A program made the translations under genes and the position numbers. The notes under the pieces were generated by a model that did not search any database, was not told the DNA's origin, and was given only the letters and a program-made list of their open reading frames with translations. Below are positions 47,225 to 56,001 of a stretch of 64,000 nucleotides of DNA, piece by piece. The DNA comes from Streptomyces sp. NBC_00775 (GTDB lineage Bacteria > Actinomycetota > Actinomycetes > Streptomycetales > Streptomycetaceae): NCBI RefSeq assembly GCF_036347135.1, contig NZ_CP108938.1, positions 5,704,001 through 5,768,000 of the forward strand, written 5' to 3'. Within the stretch, counting starts at the first letter, position 1. Each line of letters starts with the position of its first letter.

Positions 47225-48079
47225 ATGGTGGCGCAGGTGGGGCAGGCGCAGGAGGAAGGGCGGGCTGGCCTGGTCGTCGTCGCGGCCTTGGTGGCCGGGG
47301 TGATGGTGTGTGGCGCGGGGTGCTCCGGTGGTGGGGCCGCCGCCGAGAGCGGCCGTGCCGGTGCCGAGTCCGTCGCGGTGCTGCACAGCGCGGCGGCCAC
47401 GCTGGAGCGCGCCGGCAGCGCGAAGGCCCGTACGTCCATGGAGATGGCCACCGGCGGGACCCGGGTCACCATCCGCGGTGAGGGCGTGTACGACTTCAAG
47501 GACCAGATGGGGCGGTTCAAGGTGCTGCTGCCGCAGGATCCGGCGGGCGCCGACGAGCATCGGCCGATCACCGAACTCCTCGCCCCGGGCGCCCTGTTCA
47601 TGAAGAACCGTGGGGCCGGCGTCCCCGCCGACAAGTGGGTCCGCGTCGACACGGCCGGTCTCTCGGACGGGAACCTCGTCACCGGTGGCGCCACCGATCC
47701 GTTCGCCGCGGCCGAGTTGCTGCGGGGGACGCGGACGGCGACGTATGTGGGGAAGACGGAGGTGGCCGGGACCCCGGTGCGGCACTATCGCGGGACCGCC
47801 GATCTGCACGTTGCCGCCCGCAGTGCGTCCAAGGGGCAGCGGTTGGCGCTCAAGGCGGCGGCGAAAGGGTTCGCCACCGCCGAAGTGCCGTTCGACGCCT
47901 ACCTCGACGACCAGGGGCGGCTGCGCAAGGTCCGCCACCGGTTCAGCTTCGTGAACGGGCAGCAGAAGGGCACCGTCGCGGTCGCCTCGACGACCTTGCT
48001 GTACGACTTCGGGGTCCCCGCCGACGTACGGCTTCCGGATTCCGGGGACATCTTCGCCGGGAAGATCGCCGAGCAGTAG
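47225..48079 (+). CDS. Putative lipoprotein, LppX/LolA-like fold possible
   Basis: ATG 47225; 284 residues. Short N-terminus, hydrophobic stretch (AGLVVVAALVAGVMV) and VCGAGC, a weak lipobox, give a signal peptide. The rest, with alternating strands (TSMEMATGGTRVTIRGEGVYDF, FMKNRGAGVPADKWVRVDT, TYVGKTEVAGTPVRHYRG), resembles LppX/LprG/LolA-like lipoprotein folds that carry a lipid. Fold call is from the strand pattern only. Long open frames extend upstream but run through other genes' antisense. Confidence 0.75.
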   Translation: MVAQVGQAQEEGRAGLVVVAALVAGVMVCGAGCSGGGAAAESGRAGAESVAVLHSAAATLERAGSAKARTSMEMATGGTRVTIRGEGVYDFKDQMGRFKVLLPQDPAGADEHRPITELLAPGALFMKNRGAGVPADKWVRVDTAGLSDGNLVTGGATDPFAAAELLRGTRTATYVGKTEVAGTPVRHYRGTADLHVAARSASKGQRLALKAAAKGFATAEVPFDAYLDDQGRLRKVRHRFSFVNGQQKGTVAVASTTLLYDFGVPADVRLPDSGDIFAGKIAEQ

Positions 48080-48241
48080 CCGAGCAATGGTCGAGCAGTA
48101 GCCGAGCCGTAGTCGGACGGTGGCTGCCGGGGGGAGCGGGCCCTAGGAGGAGTTGGGGGGCCGGAAATGGCCCTTCCGTGCCATGCGCGGTGTGTAGGCC
48201 GCTCCCTACCCTAGGAAGTCGGTGACGGCAGGAAGAGGTGA

Positions 48242-48430
48242 ATGCACGTGGCTCCGGTCGGCGGTACGGCAGTTCACGACCACGTGGCCCTCGCCGAGAT
48301 CGAGCTGTGCGGCGACCTGATCATCGCGGCCTCGGCCGCCCATGAGGACCGGCTCAGTCTTGAGAGCATCGACGAGGTGCTGAAAGTGGCTGAAGAGCGT
48401 GCTGATGAGCGGGGTGCGGAGGAGGAGTAG
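48242..48430 (+). CDS. Small conserved hypothetical protein, 62 aa
   Basis: ATG 48242 with AGGAAGAGG upstream. MHVAPVGGTAVHDHVALAEIELCGDLIIAASAAHEDRL... is a helical acidic protein ending in a Glu-rich tail. Codon use and a ribosome site support it. No function known. It is read in the same direction as the upstream lipoprotein gene, 162 bp away. Confidence 0.7.
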   Translation: MHVAPVGGTAVHDHVALAEIELCGDLIIAASAAHEDRLSLESIDEVLKVAEERADERGAEEE

Positions 48431-48488
48431 GACTGCTCCCGCTCCCTTGCCCTTCAAGCCCGGGCGTGGCCCGGCCCCCGCCACGCCT

Positions 48489-48570
48489 CACGTGCTCATG
48501 TACCGCTCACGTGCTCACATACCGCTCGCGTAGTCATATACCGCACACGTGCGGGGCGACCCGTACCGCT
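48489..48570. repeat. 19-bp direct repeat
   Basis: CACGTGCTCATGTACCGCT (48489-48507), CACGTGCTCACATACCGCT (48508-48526), CGCGTAGTCATATACCGCA (48527-48545), then a degenerate longer copy. It lies at the 3' end of the CsoR gene, after the terminal codons. Confidence 0.82.
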
Positions 48571-48938
48571 CACGTGCGCAGCAGCCGGCCGATCGCCTTC
48601 GTCGCCTCTTCGACCTTCGCGTCGATCTCGTCGCCGCCCTTGACCGCCGCGTCCGCGACGCAGTGGCGCAGGTGCTCCTCCAGGAGCTGGAGGGCGAAGG
48701 ACTGGAGGGCCTTCGTGGAGGCGGAGACCTGGGTGAGTATGTCGATGCAGTAGACGTCCTCGTCGACCATCCGCTGCAGACCGCGGATCTGGCCCTCGAT
48801 GCGGCGCAGGCGCTTGAGGTGCTCGTCCTTCTGCTTGTGGTAGCCGTGGACACCGCGGTCGTGGTCGGTCACGATCTGCGGTGCGGCTTCCTGGGTTTCG
48901 CCGGAGGGCGTCGTCGCGCCGGCCTCGGTGGTCGTCAT
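48570..48938 (-). CDS. csoR: CsoR copper-sensing repressor
   Basis: 122 residues, ATG 48938. After a disordered N-terminus the four-helix DUF156 fold has the copper ligands Cys in DVYCIDIL (about 75) and His-x3-Cys in EEHLRHC (about 100-104), plus a conserved Arg/Lys-rich first helix (KRLRRIEGQIRGLQ). It represses copper-homeostasis genes until Cu(I) is bound. An ATACCC-CTAGT-GGGTAT operator precedes it, implying autoregulation. No copA/copZ genes are in this window. From memory, the S. coelicolor counterpart is SCO4136. Confidence 0.92.
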   Translation of the reverse strand: MTTTEAGATTPSGETQEAAPQIVTDHDRGVHGYHKQKDEHLKRLRRIEGQIRGLQRMVDEDVYCIDILTQVSASTKALQSFALQLLEEHLRHCVADAAVKGGDEIDAKVEEATKAIGRLLRT

Positions 48939-48969
48939 CGCGTCCTCCCGCTGACTGAACCGCTAACTG

Positions 48970-48986
48970 ATACCCCTAGTGGGTAT
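48970..48986. promoter_or_regulatory. CsoR operator
   Basis: ATACCCCTAGTGGGTAT, a perfect GC-rich dyad of six bases each side of five, as known for CsoR operators (TACCCxxxxxGGGTA). Located 31 bp upstream of the csoR start, between csoR and the divergent phosphate genes. Confidence 0.88.
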
Positions 48987-49153
48987 ATGGTATCGAACTT
49001 TGCTGGGTATAGGGCCCTTGCCCAATGGCGGGGCCGGACCCTGTGCTGATCACTGTGCCCGATGGGCGACACTGGGGGACGGCCCATTAGCCGTGGCCGG
49101 ATGATGCGCCTAGCATCAGCCTGACCGAACCGAAGCACCCCGAGGACCCCAAC

Positions 49154-49774
49154 GTGCGCTTTCGTCTGACCCCCAGGGAGACGAGCTTCTACGACATGTT
49201 CTCCGCATCCGCGGACAACATCGTCACGGGCTCGAAACTCCTCATGGAACTGCTCGGGGCGGACACCGCCGGCCGGGCCGAGATCGCAGAGCGTATGCGG
49301 GCCGCGGAACACGCCGGTGACGATGCCACGCACGCGATCTTCCACCAGTTGAACTCCTCGTTCATCACGCCGTTCGACCGCGAGGACATCTACAACCTGG
49401 CCTCGTCCCTCGACGACATCATGGACTTCATGGAGGAGGCCGTCGACCTGGTCGTCCTCTACCAGGTCGAGGAACTCCCCAAGGGCGTGGAGCAGCAGAT
49501 CGAGGTGCTGGCGCGCGCGGCCGAGCTGACCGCCGAGGCCATGCCGAACCTGCGGACCATGGACAACCTCACCGAGTACTGGATCGAGGTCAACCGCCTG
49601 GAGAACCAGGCCGACCAGATCCACCGCAAGCTGCTCGCCCATCTCTTCAATGGCAAGTACGACGCCATGGACGTGCTGAAGCTCAAGCAGATCGTGGATG
49701 TACTGGAGGAGGCGGCGGACGCCTTCGAGCACGTGGCCAACACGGTGGAGACCATCGCGGTCAAGGAGTCCTGA
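49154..49774 (+). CDS. DUF47 (PhoU-like) phosphate-transport accessory protein
   Basis: GTG 49154, 206 residues, all helical (PhoU_div). Conserved stretches AAEHAGDDATHAIFHQLNSSFITPFDREDIYNLASSLDDIMDFMEE and ENQADQIHRKLLAHLF are typical. It is paired with the Pit permease 7 bp downstream and thought to regulate it. Cytoplasmic. No PHO box is apparent upstream; TAGCAT at 49111 could be a -10. Confidence 0.9.
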   Translation: MRFRLTPRETSFYDMFSASADNIVTGSKLLMELLGADTAGRAEIAERMRAAEHAGDDATHAIFHQLNSSFITPFDREDIYNLASSLDDIMDFMEEAVDLVVLYQVEELPKGVEQQIEVLARAAELTAEAMPNLRTMDNLTEYWIEVNRLENQADQIHRKLLAHLFNGKYDAMDVLKLKQIVDVLEEAADAFEHVANTVETIAVKES

Positions 49775-49781
49775 CCCCTTC

Positions 49782-50780
49782 ATGGACACCTTTGCGTTGA
49801 TCGTGACCATTGGGGTCGCGCTCGGATTCACGTACACGAACGGCTTTCACGACTCGGCGAACGCGATCGCCACGTCGGTGTCCACGCGGGCGCTGACCCC
49901 GCGGGCGGCGCTCGCCATGGCCGCGGTGATGAACCTCGCCGGTGCCTTCCTCGGCAGCGGTGTCGCCAAGACGGTCAGCGAGGGGCTGATCGAGACGCCC
50001 GAGGGTTCCAAGGGGATGGGCATCCTCTTCGCCGCGCTGATCGGCGCGATCACCTGGAACCTCATCACCTGGTACTTCGGTCTGCCGTCCTCGTCCTCGC
50101 ACGCCCTGTTCGGTGGCATGGTGGGCGCGGCGCTGGCGGGCGGTACGACGGTGTACTGGTCCGGTGTCCTCGACAAGGTCGTCATCCCGATGTTCCTGTC
50201 GCCGGTCGTCGGTCTGCTCGTCGGTTACCTCGTGATGGCCGCGATCATGTGGCTGTTCCGGCGGTCCAACCCGCACAAGACCAAGCGCGGTTTCCGTATC
50301 GCGCAGACGGTGTCCGCGGCCGGCATGGCGCTCGGTCACGGTCTTCAGGACGCGCAGAAGACGATGGGCATCGTGGTGATGGCCCTGGTCATCGGAGACG
50401 TCCAGAAGCAGGGCGATCCGATCCCGGTCTGGGTGAAGATCGTCTGCGCGGCGATGCTGTCCCTCGGTACGTACGCGGGTGGGTGGCGGATCATGCGGAC
50501 GCTCGGACGCAAGATCATCGAGCTCGACCCGCCGCAGGGGTTCGCCGCCGAGACGACCGGTGCGTCGATCATGTTCGCCACGGCGTACATCTTCAAGGCG
50601 CCGATCTCCACGACCCACGTCATCACCTCCGCGATCATGGGCGTCGGCGCGACCAAGCGCCTGAACGCCGTCCGCTGGGGTGTCGCCAAGAACATCGTCA
50701 TGGGCTGGTTCATCACCATGCCGGCGGCGGGACTGGTGGCCGCCCTCAGCTTCTGGGTCGTGAATCTGGCGTTCCTGTAG
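49782..50780 (+). CDS. pitH1: Low-affinity inorganic phosphate permease (Pit family)
   Basis: ATG 49782; 332 residues, about ten membrane helices. The two Pit signatures GFxxGFHDxANAIATxVSTRAL (TNGFHDSANAIATSVSTRALTP, residue 18) and, in the second half, GHGLQDAQKTMGIVVMALV are present, with inverted topology. Imports metal-phosphate by proton symport. Length is shorter than E. coli Pit, as in other actinobacteria. Co-transcribed with the DUF47 gene. The symbol follows S. coelicolor pitH1 by neighbourhood. Confidence 0.92.
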   Translation: MDTFALIVTIGVALGFTYTNGFHDSANAIATSVSTRALTPRAALAMAAVMNLAGAFLGSGVAKTVSEGLIETPEGSKGMGILFAALIGAITWNLITWYFGLPSSSSHALFGGMVGAALAGGTTVYWSGVLDKVVIPMFLSPVVGLLVGYLVMAAIMWLFRRSNPHKTKRGFRIAQTVSAAGMALGHGLQDAQKTMGIVVMALVIGDVQKQGDPIPVWVKIVCAAMLSLGTYAGGWRIMRTLGRKIIELDPPQGFAAETTGASIMFATAYIFKAPISTTHVITSAIMGVGATKRLNAVRWGVAKNIVMGWFITMPAAGLVAALSFWVVNLAFL

Positions 50781-50810
50781 TACTCCCGCCGGCACTCCCG
50801 CCGCACCAGT

Positions 50811-50845
50811 GAATGGCCCGCTCCGGCTTCCGGAGCGGGCCATTC
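50811..50845 (+). terminator. Terminator after pit
   Basis: GAATGGCCCGCTCCGG (50811-50826) pairs perfectly with CCGGAGCGGGCCATTC (50830-50845), three-base loop CTT. Confidence 0.85.
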
Positions 50846-50976
50846 CTGTGAATGCGCAGCCACTTCCGCGGAAACCGCTTACCGCCACCGGGGCCGCTGC
50901 TAGCTTCTGGGGCTCAAGCGTTCGAATAGAACGCGCCATGCGGCGAGGTCGCCGTACCCAAGGGTGGGGGTCCCCC

Positions 50977-51393
50977 ATGTCCAAACTTCGTCGTCACCTC
51001 ATGTCCGGGGCAGGGGTGGCGTCGGCTCTCACGGGCCTGCTCCTCTACGCGGCGTCTCCCGCGTCGGCCGCGAAAGCCAGTGTCGACACCGTCGCGTCGG
51101 GCCCGTACGTCGACTGGGCCGGATCCATGTACTTCGAGAGCTACGGCGACCACTTCTCGGTCTGCGACAACTGGAAGGACGGCGCCGGCGTCATCGGCTA
51201 CTGGAAGGTCGGCGCCAGCGGGGACGAGCACAAGATCTACGACGGCAACGGTTACGGCGAGTGCGTGTACGAGGACCACAACGTCTCCGAGACGTCGTAC
51301 GTGTACATCCAGGTCTGTCTCCGGGACGACGGTGACGTGAAGGAGACCACGTGCAGCGCCTGGGACAGGCAGTACGCCGGTAGCCCCCTCTAG
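50977..51393 (+). CDS. Small secreted protein, unknown function
   Basis: ATG 50977; 138 residues. Signal peptide about 1-32 (SKLRRHLMSGAGVASALTGLLLYAASPASA). The mature part has five Cys and many Tyr/Asp/Gly (SVCDNWKDGAGVIGYWKVG, YDGNGYGECVYEDHN, VYIQVCLRDDGDVKETTCSAWD), like small beta-sandwich, disulfide-bonded Streptomyces extracellular proteins. No known family. Convergent with pstB, sharing a terminator. Confidence 0.78.
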   Translation: MSKLRRHLMSGAGVASALTGLLLYAASPASAAKASVDTVASGPYVDWAGSMYFESYGDHFSVCDNWKDGAGVIGYWKVGASGDEHKIYDGNGYGECVYEDHNVSETSYVYIQVCLRDDGDVKETTCSAWDRQYAGSPL

Positions 51394-51417
51394 GGACTGT
51401 CCGGCCGAAACAACGAG

Positions 51418-51449
51418 CGGGCCCGCCCCCGGGAGCCAGGGGCGGGCCC
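51418..51449. terminator. Bidirectional terminator
   Basis: GGGCCCGCCCC (51418-51428) pairs with GGGGCGGGCCC (51439-51449) and is followed by TTCTC. Between the secreted-protein gene and convergent pstB. Confidence 0.8.
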
Positions 51450-51511
51450 TTCTCGTCCTCGCGGTGGCACCGCCATGCAGCACCGCGAGGGGTTCTTGTG
51501 GGACGGCTCGG

Positions 51512-52288
51512 TCAGCCGAAGCGACCCGAGATGTAGTCCTCGGTCGCCTGGACCGACGGGTTGGAGAAGATGCGCTCCGTGTCGTCGATCTCGATGAGGC
51601 GGCCGGGCTGGCCGACCGCGGACAGGTTGAAGAACGCGGTGCGGTCGGAGACGCGGGCGGCCTGCTGCATGTTGTGCGTCACGATGACGATCGTGAAGCG
51701 CTCCTTGAGCTCACCGATCAGGTCCTCGATGGCGAGGGTGGAGATCGGGTCCAGGGCCGAGCAGGGCTCGTCCATCAGCAGGACCTGGGGCTCCACCGCG
51801 ATCGCGCGGGCGATGCACAGACGCTGCTGCTGGCCGCCCGACAGACCCGAACCCGGCTTGTTCAGTCGGTCCTTGACCTCGTTCCAGAGGTTCGCGCCCT
51901 TGAGGGACTTCTCGACGATCTCGCTGAGCTCGGACTTCTTGTAGGAGCCGTTCAGCCTGAGGCCCGCCGCCACGTTGTCGAAGATCGACATCGTGGGGAA
52001 GGGGTTGGGGCGCTGGAAGACCATGCCGATCGTGCGGCGCACGGCGACGGGGTCGATCCCGTTCCCGTACAGGTCCTCGTCGTCCAGCAGCACCTTGCCC
52101 TCGACGCGGCCACCGGGGGTGACCTCGTGCATGCGGTTGAGGGTGCGCAGGAAGGTCGACTTGCCGCAGCCGGAGGGGCCGATGAAGGCCGTCACCGAGC
52201 GGGGCTCGACCGTCATGGAGATGTCTTCGATCGCCTTGTGGGCGCTGTAGTAGGCGGTGAGTCCGCTTACGTCGATTCGCTTGGCCAT
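51512..52288 (-). CDS. pstB: Phosphate ABC transporter ATP-binding protein PstB
   Basis: 258 residues from ATG 52288, standard PstB length. Walker [10 protein letters not shown] (about 37), Q-loop [14 protein letters not shown] signature LSGGQQQRL (about 148) and Walker [13 protein letters not shown] are intact; the NPFPxS segment after the Q-loop is PstB-specific. Hydrolyses ATP to drive high-affinity phosphate uptake through PstA-PstC. Last gene of pstSCAB, 48 bp behind pstA. No phoU follows. Confidence 0.95.
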   Translation of the reverse strand: MAKRIDVSGLTAYYSAHKAIEDISMTVEPRSVTAFIGPSGCGKSTFLRTLNRMHEVTPGGRVEGKVLLDDEDLYGNGIDPVAVRRTIGMVFQRPNPFPTMSIFDNVAAGLRLNGSYKKSELSEIVEKSLKGANLWNEVKDRLNKPGSGLSGGQQQRLCIARAIAVEPQVLLMDEPCSALDPISTLAIEDLIGELKERFTIVIVTHNMQQAARVSDRTAFFNLSAVGQPGRLIEIDDTERIFSNPSVQATEDYISGRFG

Positions 52289-52336
52289 GGTGGTTACTTC
52301 GCTTCCAGATTCCGGATCAGTCGCTGAGTGGCCGCG

Positions 52337-53407
52337 TCAGCGACCGGTCTTCGGGGCCTTCCAGCGGGCGATGCCGCGGGCCGCCAGATTGAGGATCATG
52401 ATGAAGGCGATGAGGACGAGCGCCGCCGCCCAGGCCCGGTCGTACGCCGCCGGGCTGCCGCCGCTGTTCTGGTACTGCTGGTAGATGTACAGCGGGAGCG
52501 AGGACTGCGGGCCGTTGAACGGGTCCGTGTTGATGAGCGGGTTGCCCCAGACGAGGAGCAGCACGGGCGCGGTCTCACCGGCGATACGGGCGACGGCCAG
52601 CATCACACCGGTCGTGATGCCGCCGAGCGACGTCGGCAGGACGACCTTGAGGATGGTGCGCCACTTCGGGACGCCCAGCGCGAGCGATGCCTCGCGCAGC
52701 TCGTTCGGGACGAGCTTGAGCATCTCCTCGGTGGAGCGGACCACGACCGGGATCATCAGGATGGACAGGGCCATCGCCCCGGCGAAGCCGGAGTAGCCGA
52801 AGCCGAGGATCAGGATCCAGAAGCTGAGGATGAACAGGCCCGCGACGATCGACGGGATGCCCGTCATGACGTCGACGAAGAAAGTGACCGCCTTGGCGAG
52901 CGTGCCCCGGCCGTATTCGACCAGGTAGATCGCGGTGAGCAGGCCGATCGGCACGGAGATCACGGTGGCGAGGCCGACCTGCTCCAGGGTGCCGATGATG
53001 GCGTGGTAGATGCCGCCACCGGCCTCGGTGTCGGCGGTCATGCCCATGGAGTGGGTCAGGAAGTAGAAGTCGAGGACCTTCAGGCCCTTGCTGACGGTCG
53101 TCCAGATGAGCGACGCCAGCGGGATCACGGCAAGGATGAAGGAGACCCAGACGATGCTGGTCGCGACGCGGTCCTTCGCCTGGCGGCGGCCCTCGACCTT
53201 GGCGGCGATGACGTACGTACCGAGGACGAAGAGGAGTGCGGCGATCAGGCCCCACTGGACCTTGCTGCTGAGGCCGAAGCCCAGACCGATGCCCACGGCG
53301 ACGGCGGTGGAGCCGCCGGCGATCGCCCACGCAGACCACTTGGGCAGCGTGGCGCCGCGCAGGGTGCTGGGGCGCGGGGCGGGTGCGGTGGCGGTTGCGT
53401 GGCTCAT
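52337..53407 (-). CDS. pstA: Phosphate ABC transporter permease PstA
   Basis: 356 residues from ATG 53407; overlaps the pstC stop by four bases (ATGA), so translation is coupled. Extra N-terminal pair of helices (about 25-75) precedes the usual six-helix permease; the EAA-loop is near ELREASLALGVPKWRTILKVVLPTSLGGI (about 225). Forms the transmembrane channel with PstC. Cytoplasmic membrane. The N-terminal extension is normal for Streptomyces PstA. Confidence 0.95.
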   Translation of the reverse strand: MSHATATAPAPRPSTLRGATLPKWSAWAIAGGSTAVAVGIGLGFGLSSKVQWGLIAALLFVLGTYVIAAKVEGRRQAKDRVATSIVWVSFILAVIPLASLIWTTVSKGLKVLDFYFLTHSMGMTADTEAGGGIYHAIIGTLEQVGLATVISVPIGLLTAIYLVEYGRGTLAKAVTFFVDVMTGIPSIVAGLFILSFWILILGFGYSGFAGAMALSILMIPVVVRSTEEMLKLVPNELREASLALGVPKWRTILKVVLPTSLGGITTGVMLAVARIAGETAPVLLLVWGNPLINTDPFNGPQSSLPLYIYQQYQNSGGSPAAYDRAWAAALVLIAFIMILNLAARGIARWKAPKTGR

Positions 53408-54411
53408 GCGTTGGCCCCCGAGTACTCCTTGCGGCGGGCGATGATCGCGCGGGCCGCGCCGTTCACCAGCAGCGTGATGACGAAGAGCACCAGACCGGAG
53501 GCGATGAGCGCGTCACGGCCCTGCTCGCTCGCCTCGCTGAACTTGGCGGCGATGTTCTGGGCGAAGGTGCCGCCGCCCGGGTCGAGCAGGCTGGCGTTGA
53601 TCTCGAAGCTGGGGGACAGGACGGTGGCGACGGCCATCGTCTCGCCGAGGGCTCGGCCGAGGCCCAGCATCGAGGCGGAGATCACTCCGGAGCGGCCGAA
53701 GGGGATCACCGACATGCGGATGACCTCCCAGCGGGTGGCGCCGAGCGCGAGGGCGGCTTCCTGGTGCATCAGGGGCGCCTGCCGGAAGACCTCACGGCTG
53801 ACGTTGGTGACGATCGGCAGAATCATGATCGCCAGCAGGATGCCGACGGCGAGCAGGGTGCGCGGGGCGCCCTCCTGCCAGGAGAGGAAGCCGGTCCAGC
53901 CGAAGTAGTCGTTGAGCCAGCTGTAGAAGCCGGTGAGGTTCGGCACCAGGAAGAGTGCGCCCCACAGGCCGTACACGATGGACGGTACGGCGGCCAGCAG
54001 GTCCACGACGTACGCGATGGTGCCGCCGAGCTTGCGCGGGGCGTAGTGCGTGATGAACAGCGCGATGCCCACCGCGATCGGGACCGCGATGGCCATGGCG
54101 ATGATCGAGGAGATGATCGTGCCGAAGGCGAGGACCGCGATGCCGAAGACCGGCGGGGTGTTGTTGGCGTTCCACTCGAACGTCGTGAGGAAGTTGCCCT
54201 CGTTCTTGGTGAGGACCAGGGACGCGCGGTAGGTGAGGAACGCCGCGATGGCGGCCATGATCACCAGCAGCAGGATGCCGGAGCCCCGGGACAGGCCGAG
54301 GAAGATCCGGTCGCCCGGGCGGGTGGCGCCTCGGGCCGCGCGCTTCGGCTTCGCCGGGGTCGGCCGGCCCGAAGGGGTGGGGGGAGCAGATGATTGCGTA
54401 GATATGTCCAT
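53404..54411 (-). CDS. pstC: Phosphate ABC transporter permease PstC
   Basis: Start ATG 54411 (MDISTQSSAP) with GGAG before it; the open frame extends much further upstream but only through antisense of pstS. 335 residues; Pro/Arg/Lys-rich cytoplasmic N-terminus, six or seven helices, EAA-loop at QEAALALGATRWEVIRMSVIPFGRSGV. The pair with PstA forms the channel. It follows pstS after 107 bp, a gap containing a small GCACCG-TC-CGGTGC-type hairpin (54469-54482) that could attenuate or protect the pstS message. Confidence 0.94.
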   Translation of the reverse strand: MDISTQSSAPPTPSGRPTPAKPKRAARGATRPGDRIFLGLSRGSGILLLVIMAAIAAFLTYRASLVLTKNEGNFLTTFEWNANNTPPVFGIAVLAFGTIISSIIAMAIAVPIAVGIALFITHYAPRKLGGTIAYVVDLLAAVPSIVYGLWGALFLVPNLTGFYSWLNDYFGWTGFLSWQEGAPRTLLAVGILLAIMILPIVTNVSREVFRQAPLMHQEAALALGATRWEVIRMSVIPFGRSGVISASMLGLGRALGETMAVATVLSPSFEINASLLDPGGGTFAQNIAAKFSEASEQGRDALIASGLVLFVITLLVNGAARAIIARRKEYSGANA

Positions 54412-54518
54412 TGGGGTTCTCCGGTCTGCGGAGCCTTGGGAGATTGTCCCTCGACTCCAGGCGGCGGTGCACCGGACGGTGCGGCCCACCCCCGTCAGGG
54501 AGTGAGCCGCACGCTGGG

Positions 54519-55646
54519 TCAGCTCAGGTTCGCGACGGTCTCGCGGACCTTGGCGTTGATCTCGGTCGGGATCGGGGCGTAGTCCAGGGCCTTCAGGGAG
54601 TCCTGGCCGTCCTGGCTCGCGGTGTAGGTGAGGAAGGACTTGACGGCGGGCAGGGTGTCCGCCTTGTTGCCCTTCTCGCAGACGATCTCGTACGTGACCA
54701 GGGTGATCGGGTAGGCGCCCTCGGCCTTGGTCGTGTAGTCCAGCTTGAGGGAGAGGTCCTTGCCGGTGCCGACGACCTTGGCCGCGGAGATGGCCGCGGT
54801 GGCGTTGTCGATCGTGGCCTTGACCGGGGCGGAGGCGCCCGTGTCCAGGGCGGCGGTGTTGATGCCGTCCTTGGCGTAGGAGAGCTCGAAGTACGAGATC
54901 GCGCCCGCGGTCTGCTTGACCTGCTGAGCCAGGCCGGAGGAGCCCTGAGCGGACTGGCCGCCCTCGGCCTGCCAGGCCTTGCCGCCCGAGTACTTCCAGT
55001 TGTCGGGCGCGGCGGCGATCAGGTACTTGGTGAGGTTGTCCGTGGTGCCGGAGTCGTCCGAGCGGTGGAACGCCTGGATCTTGGTGCTGGGAAGCTTCGC
55101 GTCGGGGTTCAGCTTCTTGATCGCGGCGTCGTCCCACGTCTTGATCTTGCTGTCGAAGATCTTCGCGAGGGTCGGCGCGTCCAGGACCAGGTTGTCGACA
55201 CCCGGGACGTTGTAGCCGATCGCGATCGGGCCGCCCACCATCGGGAGGTCGATGGCCTGGCTGTTCTTGCAGACCGACTTCGACTGCGTGACCTCTTCGG
55301 GCTTCAGCGCGGAGTCCGAACCGGCGAAGGCGACCTGGCCCTGGAGGAACGCGGTGACACCGGCACCGGAACCCTCGGGCTTGTAGTTGATCTGCACGTC
55401 CTTGCACTCGGTCGTGTAGGCCTTGGTCCACGCCTGGATGGCGTTGGCCTGGGCGGACGAACCGTTGGCGAGGAGCTGGCCCTTGGCGGATCCACAGTCG
55501 ATGTTGCCGGCCTTGGCGGTGGCACCCGTGGTCGACTTGGTGCCGCCGCTGGTGTCGTCAGAGCCGCACGCCGTGAGGGCCAGGGCGCCGGAGACGGCGA
55601 GAGCACCGAGGGTGAGGGCCCGCCGGTTCATGCGCTGAAGCTTCAC
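54519..55646 (-). CDS. pstS: Phosphate-binding lipoprotein PstS
   Basis: GTG 55646 (VKLQRMNRRALTLG) is chosen: AAGGAA lies eight bases upstream, and other Streptomyces PstS begin the same way; ATG 55631 is an alternative. 375 residues, with lipobox ALTAC at about 26-30 and a Gly/Ser/Thr linker. Phosphate-contacting segments ANGSSAQANAI, AGSDSAL and FHRSDDSGTTDNLTKYL are all present. Captures phosphate outside the membrane and passes it to PstCA. Preceded by a PHO box. Confidence 0.95.
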   Translation of the reverse strand: MKLQRMNRRALTLGALAVSGALALTACGSDDTSGGTKSTTGATAKAGNIDCGSAKGQLLANGSSAQANAIQAWTKAYTTECKDVQINYKPEGSGAGVTAFLQGQVAFAGSDSALKPEEVTQSKSVCKNSQAIDLPMVGGPIAIGYNVPGVDNLVLDAPTLAKIFDSKIKTWDDAAIKKLNPDAKLPSTKIQAFHRSDDSGTTDNLTKYLIAAAPDNWKYSGGKAWQAEGGQSAQGSSGLAQQVKQTAGAISYFELSYAKDGINTAALDTGASAPVKATIDNATAAISAAKVVGTGKDLSLKLDYTTKAEGAYPITLVTYEIVCEKGNKADTLPAVKSFLTYTASQDGQDSLKALDYAPIPTEINAKVRETVANLS

Positions 55647-55758
55647 TTCGGGAGTTCCTTCCAGGAGCCGCCGTCTGGTGGCGGCGTGCGAGGTCTGTGT
55701 AGAGCGGTCCGCAATGCGGAGGAGACGTCCAGGACGTTCTCCGCACCGTGTAAGGCCG

Positions 55759-55814
55759 AAATTAGGCAGATCAGGTGAAGCCGCTGATGGCCGTAAGTGA
55801 ACGGAGGGTGAACC
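55759..55814 (-). promoter_or_regulatory. PHO box and promoter of pstSCAB
   Basis: On the leftward strand two good 11-bp direct-repeat units, GGTTCACCCTC and CGTTCACTTAC, abut at 55804-55814 and 55793-55803; two weaker units continue to about 55771. TAATTT at 55759-55764 is a plausible -10. GTTCACC units at 11-bp spacing are the PhoP target in Streptomyces, so the operon should respond to phosphate starvation. The rest of the gap 55647-56001 has no gene. Confidence 0.88.
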
Positions 55815-55973
55815 CCTGCGGTCGGTGCGGTGAGGTAACGGAACGCTCACGTCTAGGACACGGGGGCATTCCGTTGAGTGGGGCCGGGGGGTGACGTGGG
55901 GGTGAGGTTTGCGTTACGTGCGGGTTGTCTGTGGCTGGGCGCGCCCCGCGGCGGAGCCGCAGATGTCACAGCC

Positions 55974-55995
55974 CCGCGCCCCTTTCGGGGCGCGG
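55974..55995. terminator. Terminator of the ppk-CHAD-Nudix operon
   Basis: CCGCGCCCC (55974-55982), TTTC loop, GGGGCGCGG (55987-55995), a few bases after the Nudix stop. A related dispersed GC-rich motif lies beside it. Confidence 0.72.
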
Positions 55996-56001
55996 TTGTG
56001 C

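Noticed and set aside
52328..54393. Long frames antisense to pstA and pstC
   Set aside because: Asp/Glu/Arg-rich shadows; the leftward pst genes are certain.
54412..55431. Upstream extension of the pstC frame
   Set aside because: Overlaps pstS in another frame; ATG 54411 has a good ribosome site.
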